NCBI RefSeq assembly: GCF_036345995.1
Contig: NZ_CP107796.1
Span: forward strand, 3,472,001-3,536,000
Direction of reading: 5' to 3'
Length of the DNA stretch: 64,000 bases
Origin: Streptomyces sp. NBC_00557
GTDB taxonomy: Bacteria; Actinomycetota; Actinomycetes; Streptomycetales; Streptomycetaceae
Part shown: positions 34,694-43,819 of the stretch, piece after piece
How positions within the stretch are numbered: position 1 is the stretch's first letter
How the letters are laid out: each line of letters starts with the position of its first letter
Notes under the pieces: generated by a model
Seen by the model: only the letters and a program-made list of their open reading frames with translations
The model's database searches: none
What the model was told of the DNA's origin: nothing
Program-made: the position numbers and the translations under genes

Positions 34694-35395
34694 ATGCATC
34701 GCGGTGGCGGACTGGGCGAGGGGACTGATGACCTGGGTCCTCGACGTGCCCGGCGGGGAAGGCACCGGCGCGAGGCGGAGGAGACGACCGAGGCACGGCA
34801 GAGCGACGCACGTCATACACAGGGTGTACCGGGTGAGCCCGAGCGGTACGACCGGCGGACCGACCGGCAGCTGGAGAGCCAGCTGGACCGGCCGGCCGAC
34901 CGCCGGCTCGACCACCGGGCCGACCGCCTGAGGGCGGGGAGCAGGAATGGTGGTCGGGTGGGGGTGACGTACAAATACTTCGGCGCGCCGGACGGCGCGA
35001 CCGCGGCCAGGGTCCCCATCTCGATGCGCCCCGAGGAACTCGGCGGCGACGAGCTGGGCATGAACGGCATGTTCACCAAGATCAAGCCGGAGACCATGGC
35101 GGCGATGGTGCTGACCGGCATCCAGGGCGTCCCCCTGCACAAGGTCCCGCCCCTGGAACTGGTCGTCCTGCACCCCGACTACGCGGTCGTCAAACTCCCC
35201 ACGACCGTCGTCGACCCCCTGCGCGGCATCGGCGAGGAAGCGGTCGGCGCGGCGGCCTTCATCTGGTCCACGGTCCCGGACCGCGGCGGCCCGCGGGACG
35301 CGTTCAACGTGTACCAGCTGCTGCACGAGTGGCAGGACTTCTCGCACCGGCTGCATGAGGCTGGGCATCAGCCGTACTGCCTGGTGTGGCCCTGA
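34694..35395 (+). CDS. Conserved hypothetical protein
   Basis: 233 residues if the ATG at 34694 is right. The first 90 residues are Arg/Asp-rich and repetitive (YDRRTDRQ, DRPADRRLD, DHRADRL). The compact C-terminal part from VTYKYFGAPDG to the end (ELGMNGMFTKIKPETM, HEWQDFSHRL) looks folded. A GTG inside (VGVTYKYF) could be the true start. It lies upstream of, and convergent with, the integrase gene. I do not recognise the family; the C-terminal coding bias is strong. Confidence 0.75.
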   Translation: MHRGGGLGEGTDDLGPRRARRGRHRREAEETTEARQSDARHTQGVPGEPERYDRRTDRQLESQLDRPADRRLDHRADRLRAGSRNGGRVGVTYKYFGAPDGATAARVPISMRPEELGGDELGMNGMFTKIKPETMAAMVLTGIQGVPLHKVPPLELVVLHPDYAVVKLPTTVVDPLRGIGEEAVGAAAFIWSTVPDRGGPRDAFNVYQLLHEWQDFSHRLHEAGHQPYCLVWP

Positions 35396-35419
35396 CCTGG
35401 GGTTTCGCAGGGTTCAGGT

Positions 35420-35456
35420 GGGGTTTTCGGACCCCGCCCTCGCTAGTGCCCGAGGG
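35420..35456. terminator. Two hairpins between convergent genes
   Basis: GGGGT/ACCCC with a TTTCGG loop (35420-35435) and CCCTCG/CGAGGG (35437-35456) lie between the hypothetical gene stop and the integrase stop. They could terminate both transcripts. The left end of the mobile element should also lie here, but no att core could be recognised. Confidence 0.55.
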
Positions 35457-35462
35457 AGGCCG

Positions 35463-36785
35463 TCAGGCGGCCAGGGCACATTGAGGGCACATGGGTTTCT
35501 TCGGAGGCACTGATGTGCCCTGAGCCTCTGCTGCCGGGGCTTCGGTGAAGGCGTCGTCTATCGCCTTGCGGGTGCGGGTCTCGCTGGACGGCAGCAGGTG
35601 CGTGTACGTCCGCAGCGTGAAGCCCGGGTCCGAGTGGCCGAGGTACTCCGAGAGCGCCTTGATGCTCTCCCCCGCGTCCAGGAGCACGGAGGCGTAGGCG
35701 TGCCGGAGGGCGTGCATCCCCTCCTCCCGGGCCGCCTGGAGGTACCTCGCGCCGCGCTCGCGGGGAGGGATCACGCCGGCGGCAGCCAGAGCGCGCTTCC
35801 AGTCCCCCATGTTGAAGACGCTGCGGTTGTAGGCCCGCCCCTTCGCGTCGACGAAGAGGAGGCGGAACGTCTTCGGCTCACCGTCCGGCTTGGTCCACGG
35901 CAGGGTGACCTCGACCGGCGGGAACTCCTTCATGTGGGCCTTGAGGGCCGCGGCAAGCTGGGCCGGTAGAGGCACGGACCGGATCTTGTTCCCCTTGGGC
36001 AGGGCGAAGACGGGCTTCGTGCCGACGAGCCGCACCTGGCGGTTGACGTGGATCCAACCGCCCTTGAAGTCGATGTCTTCGACGGCGAAGCCGAATACCT
36101 CGCCCTGCCGCAGGCCGCAGCCGAAGGCGAGCTTGCCACCGGCCTGGAAGCGCTTGGGCAGGCCGGCGAGGACTGCCCGGACGCGCTCCAGCGGCCAAGG
36201 TATGACCTTCTTCTTGGTCGCGGTTGGCAGCTTGACCGACTTCGCCTTGCAGGGGTTCTTCGGCAGCAGCCCATCCTCCACGGCCGCGCCGAGGATGCTG
36301 GAGAGGATGTCGAAGATGCCCTCGATCGTCGACGCCTCCAGGCCGGCGTCCTGGAGCGTGCGGATCCAGCCCTGGATGACCGAGGGCTGGTTGAGGGAAC
36401 GCAGCTCGCGTCGCCCGAGGTGCTCGACGATGTGGTTGCGGACCGTCGCCTCGTAGCGGAGGGCTGTCGTCGGACCGACGGAGTTCGCGTCCAGCCACTT
36501 CTGCGCGTAGGCGCCGAGCGTCTGCTTCGTCTCGGCTGGTACGACGTAGGAGCCGCGCCGGATCTCGACGTCGACCTCGGCGGCCCGGTTGTCCGCCTCG
36601 GCCTTGGTATCGAAGTTCTCCTTGCGCTGGCGGCCGTCCAGATCGCGGTAGCGGACCTGCCAACGCTTGCCAACACCGTGATCGGCGGTGGGGACCATCT
36701 GCCTCGTACGGCTCTTGTGTTCGCCGCATTCGACCTCGGTGGGCTTGGGGTGGGACTTGTGCCAGCGGTCGTACACGTCAGCCAA
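35463..36785 (-). CDS. Tyrosine-type site-specific integrase
   Basis: A 440-residue recombinase of an integrative element. It has an N-terminal AP2-like arm-binding part (KRWQVRYRDLDGRQRKENF), a SAM-like core (TLGAYAQKWLDANS) and a catalytic domain. The catalytic residues are visible: Arg in GCGLRQGEVFGF, His-x-x-Arg in MHALRHAYASVLL, His in LGHSDPGFTL and Tyr in RTYTHLLP. TTG 36785 is chosen because it overlaps the stop of the upstream HTH gene and follows a G-rich site; GTG 36776 is possible. A short Cys pair (CPQC) ends the protein. Confidence 0.94.
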   Translation of the reverse strand: MADVYDRWHKSHPKPTEVECGEHKSRTRQMVPTADHGVGKRWQVRYRDLDGRQRKENFDTKAEADNRAAEVDVEIRRGSYVVPAETKQTLGAYAQKWLDANSVGPTTALRYEATVRNHIVEHLGRRELRSLNQPSVIQGWIRTLQDAGLEASTIEGIFDILSSILGAAVEDGLLPKNPCKAKSVKLPTATKKKVIPWPLERVRAVLAGLPKRFQAGGKLAFGCGLRQGEVFGFAVEDIDFKGGWIHVNRQVRLVGTKPVFALPKGNKIRSVPLPAQLAAALKAHMKEFPPVEVTLPWTKPDGEPKTFRLLFVDAKGRAYNRSVFNMGDWKRALAAAGVIPPRERGARYLQAAREEGMHALRHAYASVLLDAGESIKALSEYLGHSDPGFTLRTYTHLLPSSETRTRKAIDDAFTEAPAAEAQGTSVPPKKPMCPQCALAA

Positions 36786-37074
36786 GAAGGGCCCCCCGGA
36801 TGTGCTCCGAGGTCTGGAGCGGAGAGGTCTCCAGAGGCAGCAGGACTGCGGGCGAGACGCCGAGAGCGGCGGCGATCGCGACGAGGTCGTCGACGTCACA
36901 GCGGCGGTGGCCACGCTCGGTGCGGCTGAGGGCTGTGTTGGACATCGGGCGGCCCAGCGCGGTGCATCGGACAGCCAGCTGGTGCTGGGTCAGGCCGCGC
37001 ACGATGCGTATTCGCTCTATGGCGCGGGCGGCGTGGAGGCCGGCGGGGCCTATTTCAACGGGTCGAGTTGCCAT
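36778..37074 (-). CDS. XRE-family repressor-like protein of the element
   Basis: A 98-residue helix-turn-helix protein (IRIVRGLTQHQLAVRCTALG, MSNTALSRTERGHRRCDVDD). It sits directly upstream of the integrase gene and overlaps its start. The ATG at 37074 is preferred to an upstream reading that would give a Lys/Cys-rich leader. Palindromes just upstream fit autoregulation. A role controlling integration, excision or transfer is inferred. Confidence 0.88.
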   Translation of the reverse strand: MATRPVEIGPAGLHAARAIERIRIVRGLTQHQLAVRCTALGRPMSNTALSRTERGHRRCDVDDLVAIAAALGVSPAVLLPLETSPLQTSEHIRGALLG

Positions 37075-37554
37075 GACAGGTAGCTGTAACTTGCAGCTGG
37101 CCTTTATGGCAAGAGTTGACTCTAAAACTCTACAGAAGTCGTTGCGGGGTACCCGTGGGCGGCGTGGCATTTATCTCGCCTTTTCACGAGGCACGGACGG
37201 GCAATTTCCGAGGGCCGCTGTGCTAACTTGCCATCGCGCGTGCACTTTGGGTGTTTTGAGTCGATATCCGATGATGCACTCACCGCTTGCGTCAGCTCCC
37301 TTGAACGCTCACCCGGTCAGGCTCCGGCCTGCACCAACCGACGCCCCGGGCCCTGATGGGACCCCTCGGGCGACCAAGGTCGAGGACGTAGCCGCCGACT
37401 TTTTGGTCAACGGCCGATCCGCCTCTACGGTTATTCCCCCCTCCCAGCCACGCCGAGGGAATTAGTGGAGAGCTTTAGAACCAACGCTGGACTTCTTCTC
37501 CGCCGGTGTGGCTGTGTTGTCCAGGCACGCTGTCCAAGACCGAAAAGGAGCCCT
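37075..37554. promoter_or_regulatory. Regulatory region of the element with operator-like repeats
   Basis: A 480-bp gap between divergent HTH and Xis-like genes. AGCTG at 37082-37086 and CAGCT at 37094-37098 form a dyad just before the HTH start. The palindrome AGAGTTGACTCT (37112-37123) is followed by another ACTCT half-site (37127-37131). These are probable binding sites for the HTH protein (inferred). The region is A+T-rich near 37075-37280. The rest holds no gene that I can support. Confidence 0.6.
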
Positions 37555-37797
37555 GTGCCGAATACCTCTCACCACAGCGCGAACGCCCCTGCCTCCGCCG
37601 ACATTGCCCGGCGCGGCCCGCTGGCCACCCCTGCGGAAGTCGCCGCCTACCTCGGGGTGCCGGTGAAAACGCTCTACCAGTGGAAGTACCGGGGCATCGG
37701 CCCCAAGGTGCACAAGGTCGGCCGCCATCTCCGCTACCGCTGGTCCGAGGTGGACGCCTGGGTGAACGCCCAGTCCGCGTACGGCCTCACGGCCTGA
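37555..37797 (+). CDS. AlpA/Xis-like excisionase
   Basis: An 80-residue winged-helix protein of the MerR-like AlpA/excisionase type (LATPAEVAAYLGVPVKTLYQW, GPKVHKVGRHLRYRWSEVDAW). Such proteins direct integrase toward excision. GTG 37555 has AAAAGGAG five bases before. It begins the plus-strand half of the element. Confidence 0.92.
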   Translation: MPNTSHHSANAPASADIARRGPLATPAEVAAYLGVPVKTLYQWKYRGIGPKVHKVGRHLRYRWSEVDAWVNAQSAYGLTA

Positions 37798-37933
37798 AGC
37801 CGCCCTGTCGGGACAGCGAAGCGGCTCTCGGCGAGCCACCGCCGAGAGCCGCAGAGTCCCCGCCCCATCGCCCTTGAACGATCGAATCGGTGGGCCGGGC
37901 CTTGCCCGTCCGGCCCACCGGGAAGGAACGCCT

Positions 37934-39184
37934 ATGGACGAAACTACGTCCCCCGCCTTCTCCGCCGCATCCTCGATACCCACCTGGCCGCCCGTCGCCG
38001 CCCCGGGCCAGGACCCCACCGCGAAAGCGTCCACCCCCGAGGACGACGAGCCAGGGCAGAGAGGAGAAGGGGCACAGCTGCTGGACGAGCTGCGGGAAGC
38101 CATCGCGCGATACGTGATCCTTCCCAGCAGCGAGGCGCTGACCGCTGTAACGCTGTGGGTGGCGGCCACTCACATCCAGCCCTCCCTCCAGCACGCACCG
38201 CGCCTCGCGGTGGTCGGACCGGCGAAACGGTGCGGCAAGTCGCGCCTGCTGGACGTGCTCACAGAGACGGTGCGCGAGCCGCTGATCACGGTCAACACCA
38301 GCCCGGCGGTGGTCTTCCGCGCCATCGGAGACGATCCGCCCACCCTGTTGGTGGACGAGGCCGACACCATCTTCGGCAGCATCAAAGCCGCCGAAAAGAA
38401 CGAGGAGCTGCGCGGCCTGCTCAACGCTGGCCACCAACGCAACCGGCCCGCCCTGCGCATCTCCGGCCCCGAACACAAGCCGCAGGCGTTTCCCACCTTC
38501 GCCATGGCCGCGCTCGCCGGCATCGGAGACCTGCCGGACACGATCATGGACCGGGCTGTGGTGATCCGCATGCAGCGCCGCAAGGAAGGGGAGCGAGTGA
38601 AGCAGTTCCGGTCTCGCCGCGACATCCCCGCCCTGCACGCCCTGCGTGACCGGCTGACTACCTGGCTGCGCCCGCTGATGGACACCGCAGCCGACCTGGT
38701 GCCGCCGATGCCGGTGCAGGACCGGGCGGCCGACACCTGGGAACCGCTGGTGGTCGTCGCCGAACTGGCAGGTGACTCATGGCCGGAGCGAGCGCGTGAA
38801 GCGTGCGTGGCCATGTGCGCCGCCGAGGTCGGCCAGGACGACGAGTCCAACGTGAAGACGCGCCTGCTGAAGGACATCCGCCGTGTCTTCGCGTGCTACG
38901 GCGATCCCGATACCGTGCGCACGCGGGACCTGCTGGAGGAGCTACTCAAGGACCAGGAGGCTCCCTGGGCGGAGTACCGCAGCACGGGCCTGACCCCGCG
39001 CTACCTGGGGATCCTGCTGAAGGACTTCGGCATCCAGGCAGCCGTCCTCCGCTTCGAGGGCGGACGGCAGGCCCGGGGATTCACACGCACGCAGTTCACC
39101 GATGCCTGGGCCCGCTACTGCCCCGAGGAGCAGCCACCCGGCGGTGAAGAGACCACACGTCACGGGTCGGCCGTACACCCGTAA
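37934..39184 (+). CDS. DUF3631 P-loop ATPase
   Basis: A 416-residue protein of the DUF3631 family. A Walker A motif (VVGPAKRCGKSRLLD) and Walker B motif (TLLVDEADTIF) are visible in the first half, and the DUF3631 signature lies in FPTFAMAALAGIGDLPDTIMDRAVVIRMQRR. Such proteins sit in integrative elements and plasmids and probably act on DNA during replication or transfer. ATG 37934 has GGAAGGAA upstream. The C-terminal part (FGIQAAVLRFEGGRQARGFT) may be a winged helix. Confidence 0.92.
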   Translation: MDETTSPAFSAASSIPTWPPVAAPGQDPTAKASTPEDDEPGQRGEGAQLLDELREAIARYVILPSSEALTAVTLWVAATHIQPSLQHAPRLAVVGPAKRCGKSRLLDVLTETVREPLITVNTSPAVVFRAIGDDPPTLLVDEADTIFGSIKAAEKNEELRGLLNAGHQRNRPALRISGPEHKPQAFPTFAMAALAGIGDLPDTIMDRAVVIRMQRRKEGERVKQFRSRRDIPALHALRDRLTTWLRPLMDTAADLVPPMPVQDRAADTWEPLVVVAELAGDSWPERAREACVAMCAAEVGQDDESNVKTRLLKDIRRVFACYGDPDTVRTRDLLEELLKDQEAPWAEYRSTGLTPRYLGILLKDFGIQAAVLRFEGGRQARGFTRTQFTDAWARYCPEEQPPGGEETTRHGSAVHP

Positions 39185-39301
39185 ACACCCGTCGCACACG
39201 TCGCACCGCAGGTCACCCCCGTGACGGGTCCGGTAACTGTGACGGGTCCTCCCGTATCACGCCGAGCTCCCGTACCTGCCCTGACCAGGCATGCGACGGG
39301 T
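39162..39301. repeat. Cluster of six ACGGGT repeats (iteron-like)
   Basis: ACGGGT occurs at 39162, 39224, 39242 and 39296, and its complement ACCCGT at 39177 and 39187, all within 140 bp around the DUF3631 stop codon. Two copies share the longer TGACGGGTCC. Clustering like this is typical of iterons at a replication origin or of binding sites near an oriT. The element carries MobC and a relaxase, so an origin function is plausible but not proved. Confidence 0.55.
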
Positions 39302-39312
39302 GCGACGAGTCC

Positions 39313-40260
39313 GTGCCCTCCCCACCGGCAGCCCGGCTTATGCCGATGGCACCCGTCTCTCGCTGGAGTACACGCTTGCCCTCACGCACCACCCAAGCAC
39401 CCGTGCCGGCACTGACCATAGCGATCCGTCTCGGGGTCGCCCTGGTCGGCACAATCGGCTTCGCCCTCTCCTACGACGCCCTGCGGCAGATGGCCGTCGC
39501 CATCCACATCCGCGGAGTCCTCACCTACGCGTTCCCCCTCGTGATCGACGGGTTCATCGCCATCGGCGTCGCCGCCCTGCTCATCCTCCGCACCGCGCCC
39601 TGGCGGTCTCGCCTGTACGTCTGGGCGCTGGTCGGCCTCGCCACCGTCACCAGCATCTGGGCGAACGCCCTGCACGCCGTCCGTCTCAATCAGCAGGCAC
39701 ACACTGCCGGCCTCTACCTGGACGACTTCACCGTCGGCGCCCTGTCCGCCATCGCCCCGCTCGCCCTGGCCGGCGCCGTCCACCTCGACCTCGTCATCCG
39801 CCGCCACCCCACGCACCATGGCCAAGAGGCCGCCTCCACGACAAGCCACAACACCCTCGGCCACAGCCACAACGGCACACACAGCACCGAGTCGCCTGCC
39901 CGCTCGGAGGGCGTCGCAGTCCTGCCGAAGAAGGCGCAGAGCTTGCCCGATGTGGCCGAGTGCCCAGACGTGGCGGAGGCAGCCGTCAAGGTGCCGCACG
40001 CCCCGAAGCCGCTCACCAAAGAAGTGGGCCACGAACGCGACGCCACCTTCGGCGCACTGCTCGCCATCGCCCGCACCGCACCGCTGGGGCGCGGGAACCG
40101 TGCCTCACGCCGCAACATCGAGGCGGCCGTCCGGGCCGCTGAGTACCGCATCGGTAAGGACCGTCTCACGCAGCTCAAGGACCGGGTGCAGGCCGAACTC
40201 GACCAGGCGGCCCGCCAGCAGCAGGCCGAGCCCGACACGGTCCCCGTCGGCGCGCGCTGA
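39313..40260 (+). CDS. DUF2637 membrane protein
   Basis: A protein of the DUF2637 family, common in actinomycete plasmids and integrative elements. Four transmembrane helices lie in the first half (LGVALVGTIGFALSYDAL, AFPLVIDGFIAIGVAALLIL, VWALVGLATVTSIWANAL, LSAIAPLALAGAVHLDLV). A soluble Ala-rich tail follows with a possible DNA-binding helix near the end (ASRRNIEAAVRAAEYRI). Start is unclear: GTG 39313, ATG 39340 or ATG 39346, none with a good ribosome site. May help transfer. Confidence 0.85.
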   Translation: MPSPPAARLMPMAPVSRWSTRLPSRTTQAPVPALTIAIRLGVALVGTIGFALSYDALRQMAVAIHIRGVLTYAFPLVIDGFIAIGVAALLILRTAPWRSRLYVWALVGLATVTSIWANALHAVRLNQQAHTAGLYLDDFTVGALSAIAPLALAGAVHLDLVIRRHPTHHGQEAASTTSHNTLGHSHNGTHSTESPARSEGVAVLPKKAQSLPDVAECPDVAEAAVKVPHAPKPLTKEVGHERDATFGALLAIARTAPLGRGNRASRRNIEAAVRAAEYRIGKDRLTQLKDRVQAELDQAARQQQAEPDTVPVGAR

Positions 40261-40378
40261 GGGTCACTGCCCCACCCCAATGGGCCCGCCCCGCTCGTTC
40301 CTGCACAGCCCAGAGCGGGGACGAGTGGCCCACTAGGCGACACGGCCTCCTCCCTCAACACTGCACGGAGAACCCTTA

Positions 40379-41029
40379 ATGCACGACCCGCACCCTGAAC
40401 TCACCACCGGCCGGGAGCAGATGACGACCACCGCCACCAGCGCAGCAAGGTATGACGTTGGACCGTCCAAGGGCCGGTCCAACGCGGACACGTCCGCCCC
40501 GGAGGTGGCGGAGGACCGCGGGTACCAGGGGGTGCCCGAGGAGGAAACGCCCGTCGGCGCAGCCGAGCAGTCCCCCGCCGCGTCTGCCGACGAAGTCACC
40601 CTGCGTCGTATCGCCCGCCGTCGTACCCGCGAGAGCGTCCAGCGCAAAGAGCGTGTCGACGTCCGCTACAGCATCGACGAGAAGACCCGGATCCTCACCC
40701 GCGCCCGCAAGCTGGGCATCGCCGCCGCCCACCTCGTCGGCGCCGTGATCATGGCCTACCTCGACGGTGACCTCACCATGGGCCTGGCCGGGCAGCGCAC
40801 CCAGCTCGATGACTGCCTCGACAAGCTCGACGCCCTGCGGGCCGAGGTCGCCCGTATCGGCAACAACGTCAACCAGATCGCCCACCGCCTCAACGCCGGA
40901 GGCGATCCGTACCCTGTGGACACCACCGTCCTCGCCCAGACCGAGCACACCCTGGACGCCGTCCGCGCCGCGATCGGCGACATCGCGCAGACGATGAACC
41001 GCGCCGTCTCCGCGAAGGCGGCCCGGTGA
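40379..41029 (+). CDS. mobC: MobC-type relaxosome accessory protein
   Basis: A 216-residue protein. After a disordered start, residues from about 90 carry a ribbon-helix-helix (RVDVRYSIDEKTRILTRARK) and the MobC signature EVARIGNNVNQIAHRLNAGG. MobC binds the transfer origin and helps the relaxase. ATG 40379 has a GGAG nine bases before; ATG 40421 is an alternative with GGGAG. The stop overlaps the relaxase start by four bases. Confidence 0.92.
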   Translation: MHDPHPELTTGREQMTTTATSAARYDVGPSKGRSNADTSAPEVAEDRGYQGVPEEETPVGAAEQSPAASADEVTLRRIARRRTRESVQRKERVDVRYSIDEKTRILTRARKLGIAAAHLVGAVIMAYLDGDLTMGLAGQRTQLDDCLDKLDALRAEVARIGNNVNQIAHRLNAGGDPYPVDTTVLAQTEHTLDAVRAAIGDIAQTMNRAVSAKAAR

Positions 41030-42735
41030 TCGCCAAGATCGGCAGCGGCAAGAGCACCGCCGGCCTGATCCGGTATCTGTTCGACACGAAGAAGGCGAAG
41101 GACCACACCGACCCGCACCTGGTCGCGTCCTGGGACGGTTTCGCCCCCGACCCCGGCCGCGCCAACGACTCCGACGCCACAAAGAAGCGCCTCGTGGCCG
41201 ACCTCGACCTGCGGGTCAAGCAAGCCCGCCGACTGGGCCGGGCGCCCGAGCGGCACGTGTGGCACTGCTCGGTACGTGCCGCGCCCGGCGACCGGCACCT
41301 CACCGACGCCGAGTGGGCCGACATCGCCCACCGGATTGTGGCGGCCACCGGCATCGCGCCACAAGGCGATCCCGACGGGTGCCGGTGGGTCGCCGTACGC
41401 CACGCGGACGACCACATCCACATCGCCGCCACCAAGGTCCGAGGCGACCTGCGCACCGCCCGCCACTGGAACGACTACCTGACCGCGGACAAGGAACTCG
41501 CGGCCATCGAGAAGGAATACGGCCTGAAGCAGGTGGTGCGCGGCGACCGCACCGCCGCCCAGCGCCCCACCCGCGCCGAGACGGAGAAGGCCCGCCGCAC
41601 CGGCAAGACCAAGACCTCCCGCGAACGCCTGCGCACCACCGTCCGCCAGCTGGTCTCCATCGCCACCAGCCCAGAGGAATTCCTCCACCTGCTCGACGAC
41701 GTCGACGGCGTCCTCGTCGACGTCCAGCACTTCCCCTCCGGCGATGTACGCGGATACAAGGTCGCCGTGGAAGGCGACACCAACTCCACCGGCGAGCCGA
41801 TCTGGTTCTCCGGCGCCAAACTCGCCCCCGACCTGTCCTTCCCCAAGATCGCGGAGCGCCTCACCGTCATCGACGTCGCGCCCGTCACCGAGCCGGGCAG
41901 CCGGCCCAGGCCCAACCCCTGGCACCAGGCCACCGCCGCGGCCGAGCGCATCCCCCACCACCTCGACCACGGCGACGACACAGCCGCCCAGGCCCACATC
42001 GCGACCCTCGGCGAAGCCATCGACATCCTGCCGCTGCTCGCCCCCAGCCACTTGCGGCCCCAACTGCAGCAGGCCGCCACCGCGTTCGAACGCGCCACCC
42101 GCTCCCGCATCCGCGCCCAGCAGGACCACGCCCGCGCCCTCCGCAGCGCCGTCCGCACTCTGCACACCACACCGCTCACCGGCAGCGGCTCCGGACTGGC
42201 GATGTTCCTCGACATCGCCGTCCTCGTCGTCATCGCCGCAGCCCGCTGGCACCAGGCCCGTCGGCACGACCAGCAGGTCGCCGCCGCCCAACAGGCCCTG
42301 GTCCATCTCCAGGCCGCCTACCAACAGGCTGCTGCCGAGCCGCTGGCCACCCTGGCCCAGCGCCGGCCACCGGCCCGCACCATAGAACGACACACCCAGC
42401 GCATTCTCGCGATCCTGCCCGACCACGCCCAGGAGATCCTCAACGACCCCGCCTGGCCGGCACTGGCCACCGCCCTGACCGAAGCCGAAAACGCCGGCCA
42501 CAACCCCGGCCATCTCCTCCAGCACACCGCACGGCAGCGCACCCTGGACGACGCCCGCTCCACCGCCAGCACCCTCACCTGGCGCATCCAACGCCTCGCC
42601 GCGCGGCAGGCCCCCAGCGCCCGAGCGCGAGCCGCCCAAACACGCACGAGCGCGTCAGTACAGTCGGCACAGCCCGGCCAAACCTCACCGAGCCCGTCGC
42701 CACGCGGCCCTGCGGCACCTGCTCGGCCCCGTTAA
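41026..42735 (+). CDS. Relaxase / mobilization nuclease (MobA/VirD2-like)
   Basis: A 569-residue relaxase. The N-terminal nuclease domain begins IAKIGSGKSTAGLIRYLF, where Tyr is a candidate nucleophile, and the metal-binding histidines are in VAVRHADDHIHIAATK. It nicks the element's oriT for single-strand transfer. A hydrophobic helix near residue 390 (SGLAMFLDIAVLVVIAAARW) suggests membrane contact. The C-terminal part is Ala/Gln-rich and helical. With no TraB/FtsK or type IV genes nearby, the element probably needs a helper for transfer. Confidence 0.93.
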   Translation: MIAKIGSGKSTAGLIRYLFDTKKAKDHTDPHLVASWDGFAPDPGRANDSDATKKRLVADLDLRVKQARRLGRAPERHVWHCSVRAAPGDRHLTDAEWADIAHRIVAATGIAPQGDPDGCRWVAVRHADDHIHIAATKVRGDLRTARHWNDYLTADKELAAIEKEYGLKQVVRGDRTAAQRPTRAETEKARRTGKTKTSRERLRTTVRQLVSIATSPEEFLHLLDDVDGVLVDVQHFPSGDVRGYKVAVEGDTNSTGEPIWFSGAKLAPDLSFPKIAERLTVIDVAPVTEPGSRPRPNPWHQATAAAERIPHHLDHGDDTAAQAHIATLGEAIDILPLLAPSHLRPQLQQAATAFERATRSRIRAQQDHARALRSAVRTLHTTPLTGSGSGLAMFLDIAVLVVIAAARWHQARRHDQQVAAAQQALVHLQAAYQQAAAEPLATLAQRRPPARTIERHTQRILAILPDHAQEILNDPAWPALATALTEAENAGHNPGHLLQHTARQRTLDDARSTASTLTWRIQRLAARQAPSARARAAQTRTSASVQSAQPGQTSPSPSPRGPAAPARPR

Positions 42736-42894
42736 GTCCGGCACTGACGGCCTTTCGCCCGAGGAGCTGTCAACAGGAAGAGAAGCCCTTGCCCTCGCCG
42801 ATCCTTGAGCTGGTCGCAGCGGCGCGGAACGCGGATGATCAACCACATTCCGGGCACAAGACTGACCCGAGACAGTCAGACACTGGAGAAAGTG

Positions 42895-43293
42895 ATGGCG
42901 CAACCACCCGAGGAGGACAAAGACCCCGCCACCGCCGAAACGTACATACGCACGGCAGCCCAGGCGCGTGATGTCACCCGCACTTTCCTGGCCTCGGTGG
43001 GTCCGTCGAATGACGCGGAAGCCGAAGCGGTGCTCCTCGTGGTGTCCGAGCTGGTGACGAACGCCGAGCGGCACGCCGGCGGCGTCACCGGGTTCCGGCT
43101 CAGCGCCGGGCCCGGCAGCGTCACGGTCACCGTCTCCGATGCCAGCACAGATCCGCCACGCCTTCAGCGCACCAACGCCTTCGAGCCAGGCGGGTTCGGC
43201 TGGTACCTCGTCCAGGAGCTAGCCGTCGACGTCACCATCGAGGCTCACCCTTACGGCAAATCCGTCCAGGCCGTCCTGCCAGTGGCCCACTGA
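42895..43293 (+). CDS. ATP-binding anti-sigma-type protein (HATPase_c)
   Basis: A 132-residue GHKL ATPase. The N-box is LLVVSELVTNAERHAGG, and the lid region has TVTVSDAS and GGFGWYLVQELA. ATG 42895 is used with GGAGA six bases upstream; earlier in-frame starts give a leader without support. It lies just downstream of the relaxase, at the end of the recognisable element. Confidence 0.9.
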   Translation: MAQPPEEDKDPATAETYIRTAAQARDVTRTFLASVGPSNDAEAEAVLLVVSELVTNAERHAGGVTGFRLSAGPGSVTVTVSDASTDPPRLQRTNAFEPGGFGWYLVQELAVDVTIEAHPYGKSVQAVLPVAH

Positions 43294-43462
43294 CCTCTGG
43301 CGGACGACAAGGCAAGGGCGCTGCCGTGGTGACCGGCGGCGGTGTGGGTCTCAACACGGGGGCAGAGACGGCATCGGCCTGGTGGGCGAGATGGAGCAGA
43401 GCGCTGACACTCAAGCCGGTGACACGGACGGCAACCGGGGCAGTCGGCTTTGCGCCACCCAG

Positions 43463-43724
43463 CGTCTCTACCTAATCCACACTCCGAACGGGATGCCGGT
43501 CCTGTGGGTGCTAGCGAATCGGAAGCCGGACGGGCGCGAGGTGCTCCGGGCCATGCTCTATGCCGAGCTGGACCTGATTGCCGGTCGGTCCGGGCCTGCG
43601 CGGACATCTCTTCGAGGACGCCACCGTCCGCGTCGCTCAGCAGGTCCTCGCCATGGCCGCAGCCATCTGGCGAAACCACAAGACCGGCGCCCTGATCACG
43701 CGGTCGCTGGTCGCATTCGATTAC
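43463..43724 (+). pseudogene. IS982-like transposase remnant, internally deleted
   Basis: Two fragments of a transposase in different frames. The first (about 43463-43595) reads RLYLIHTPNGMPVLWVLAN and AMLYAELDLIAGRSG. The second (about 43590-43724) reads VRVAQQVLAMAAAIWRNHK and ITRSLVAFDY, ending near a stop. In intact Streptomyces transposases of this type about 100 residues lie between these parts, so the centre is deleted. The gene is dead. It marks transposition activity at the end of the mobile element. Confidence 0.75.
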
Positions 43725-43819
43725 TGCGCACATCGGACTTACAAGATTCCGCTTGGTGTGATCTTGCACTTGTTCCTCCTGGCAGGCGATGTGCGGGCGC
43801 TGTAGGCATACTGCTGGGC

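Noticed and set aside
35396..35462. tRNA gene or att site at the integrase end
   Set aside because: No tRNA fold, and no matching repeat found at the other side; borders cannot be set from one genome.
40756..42639. 627-codon minus-strand frame opposite the relaxase
   Set aside because: Shadow of the relaxase, which has clear HxH motifs and couples to mobC.
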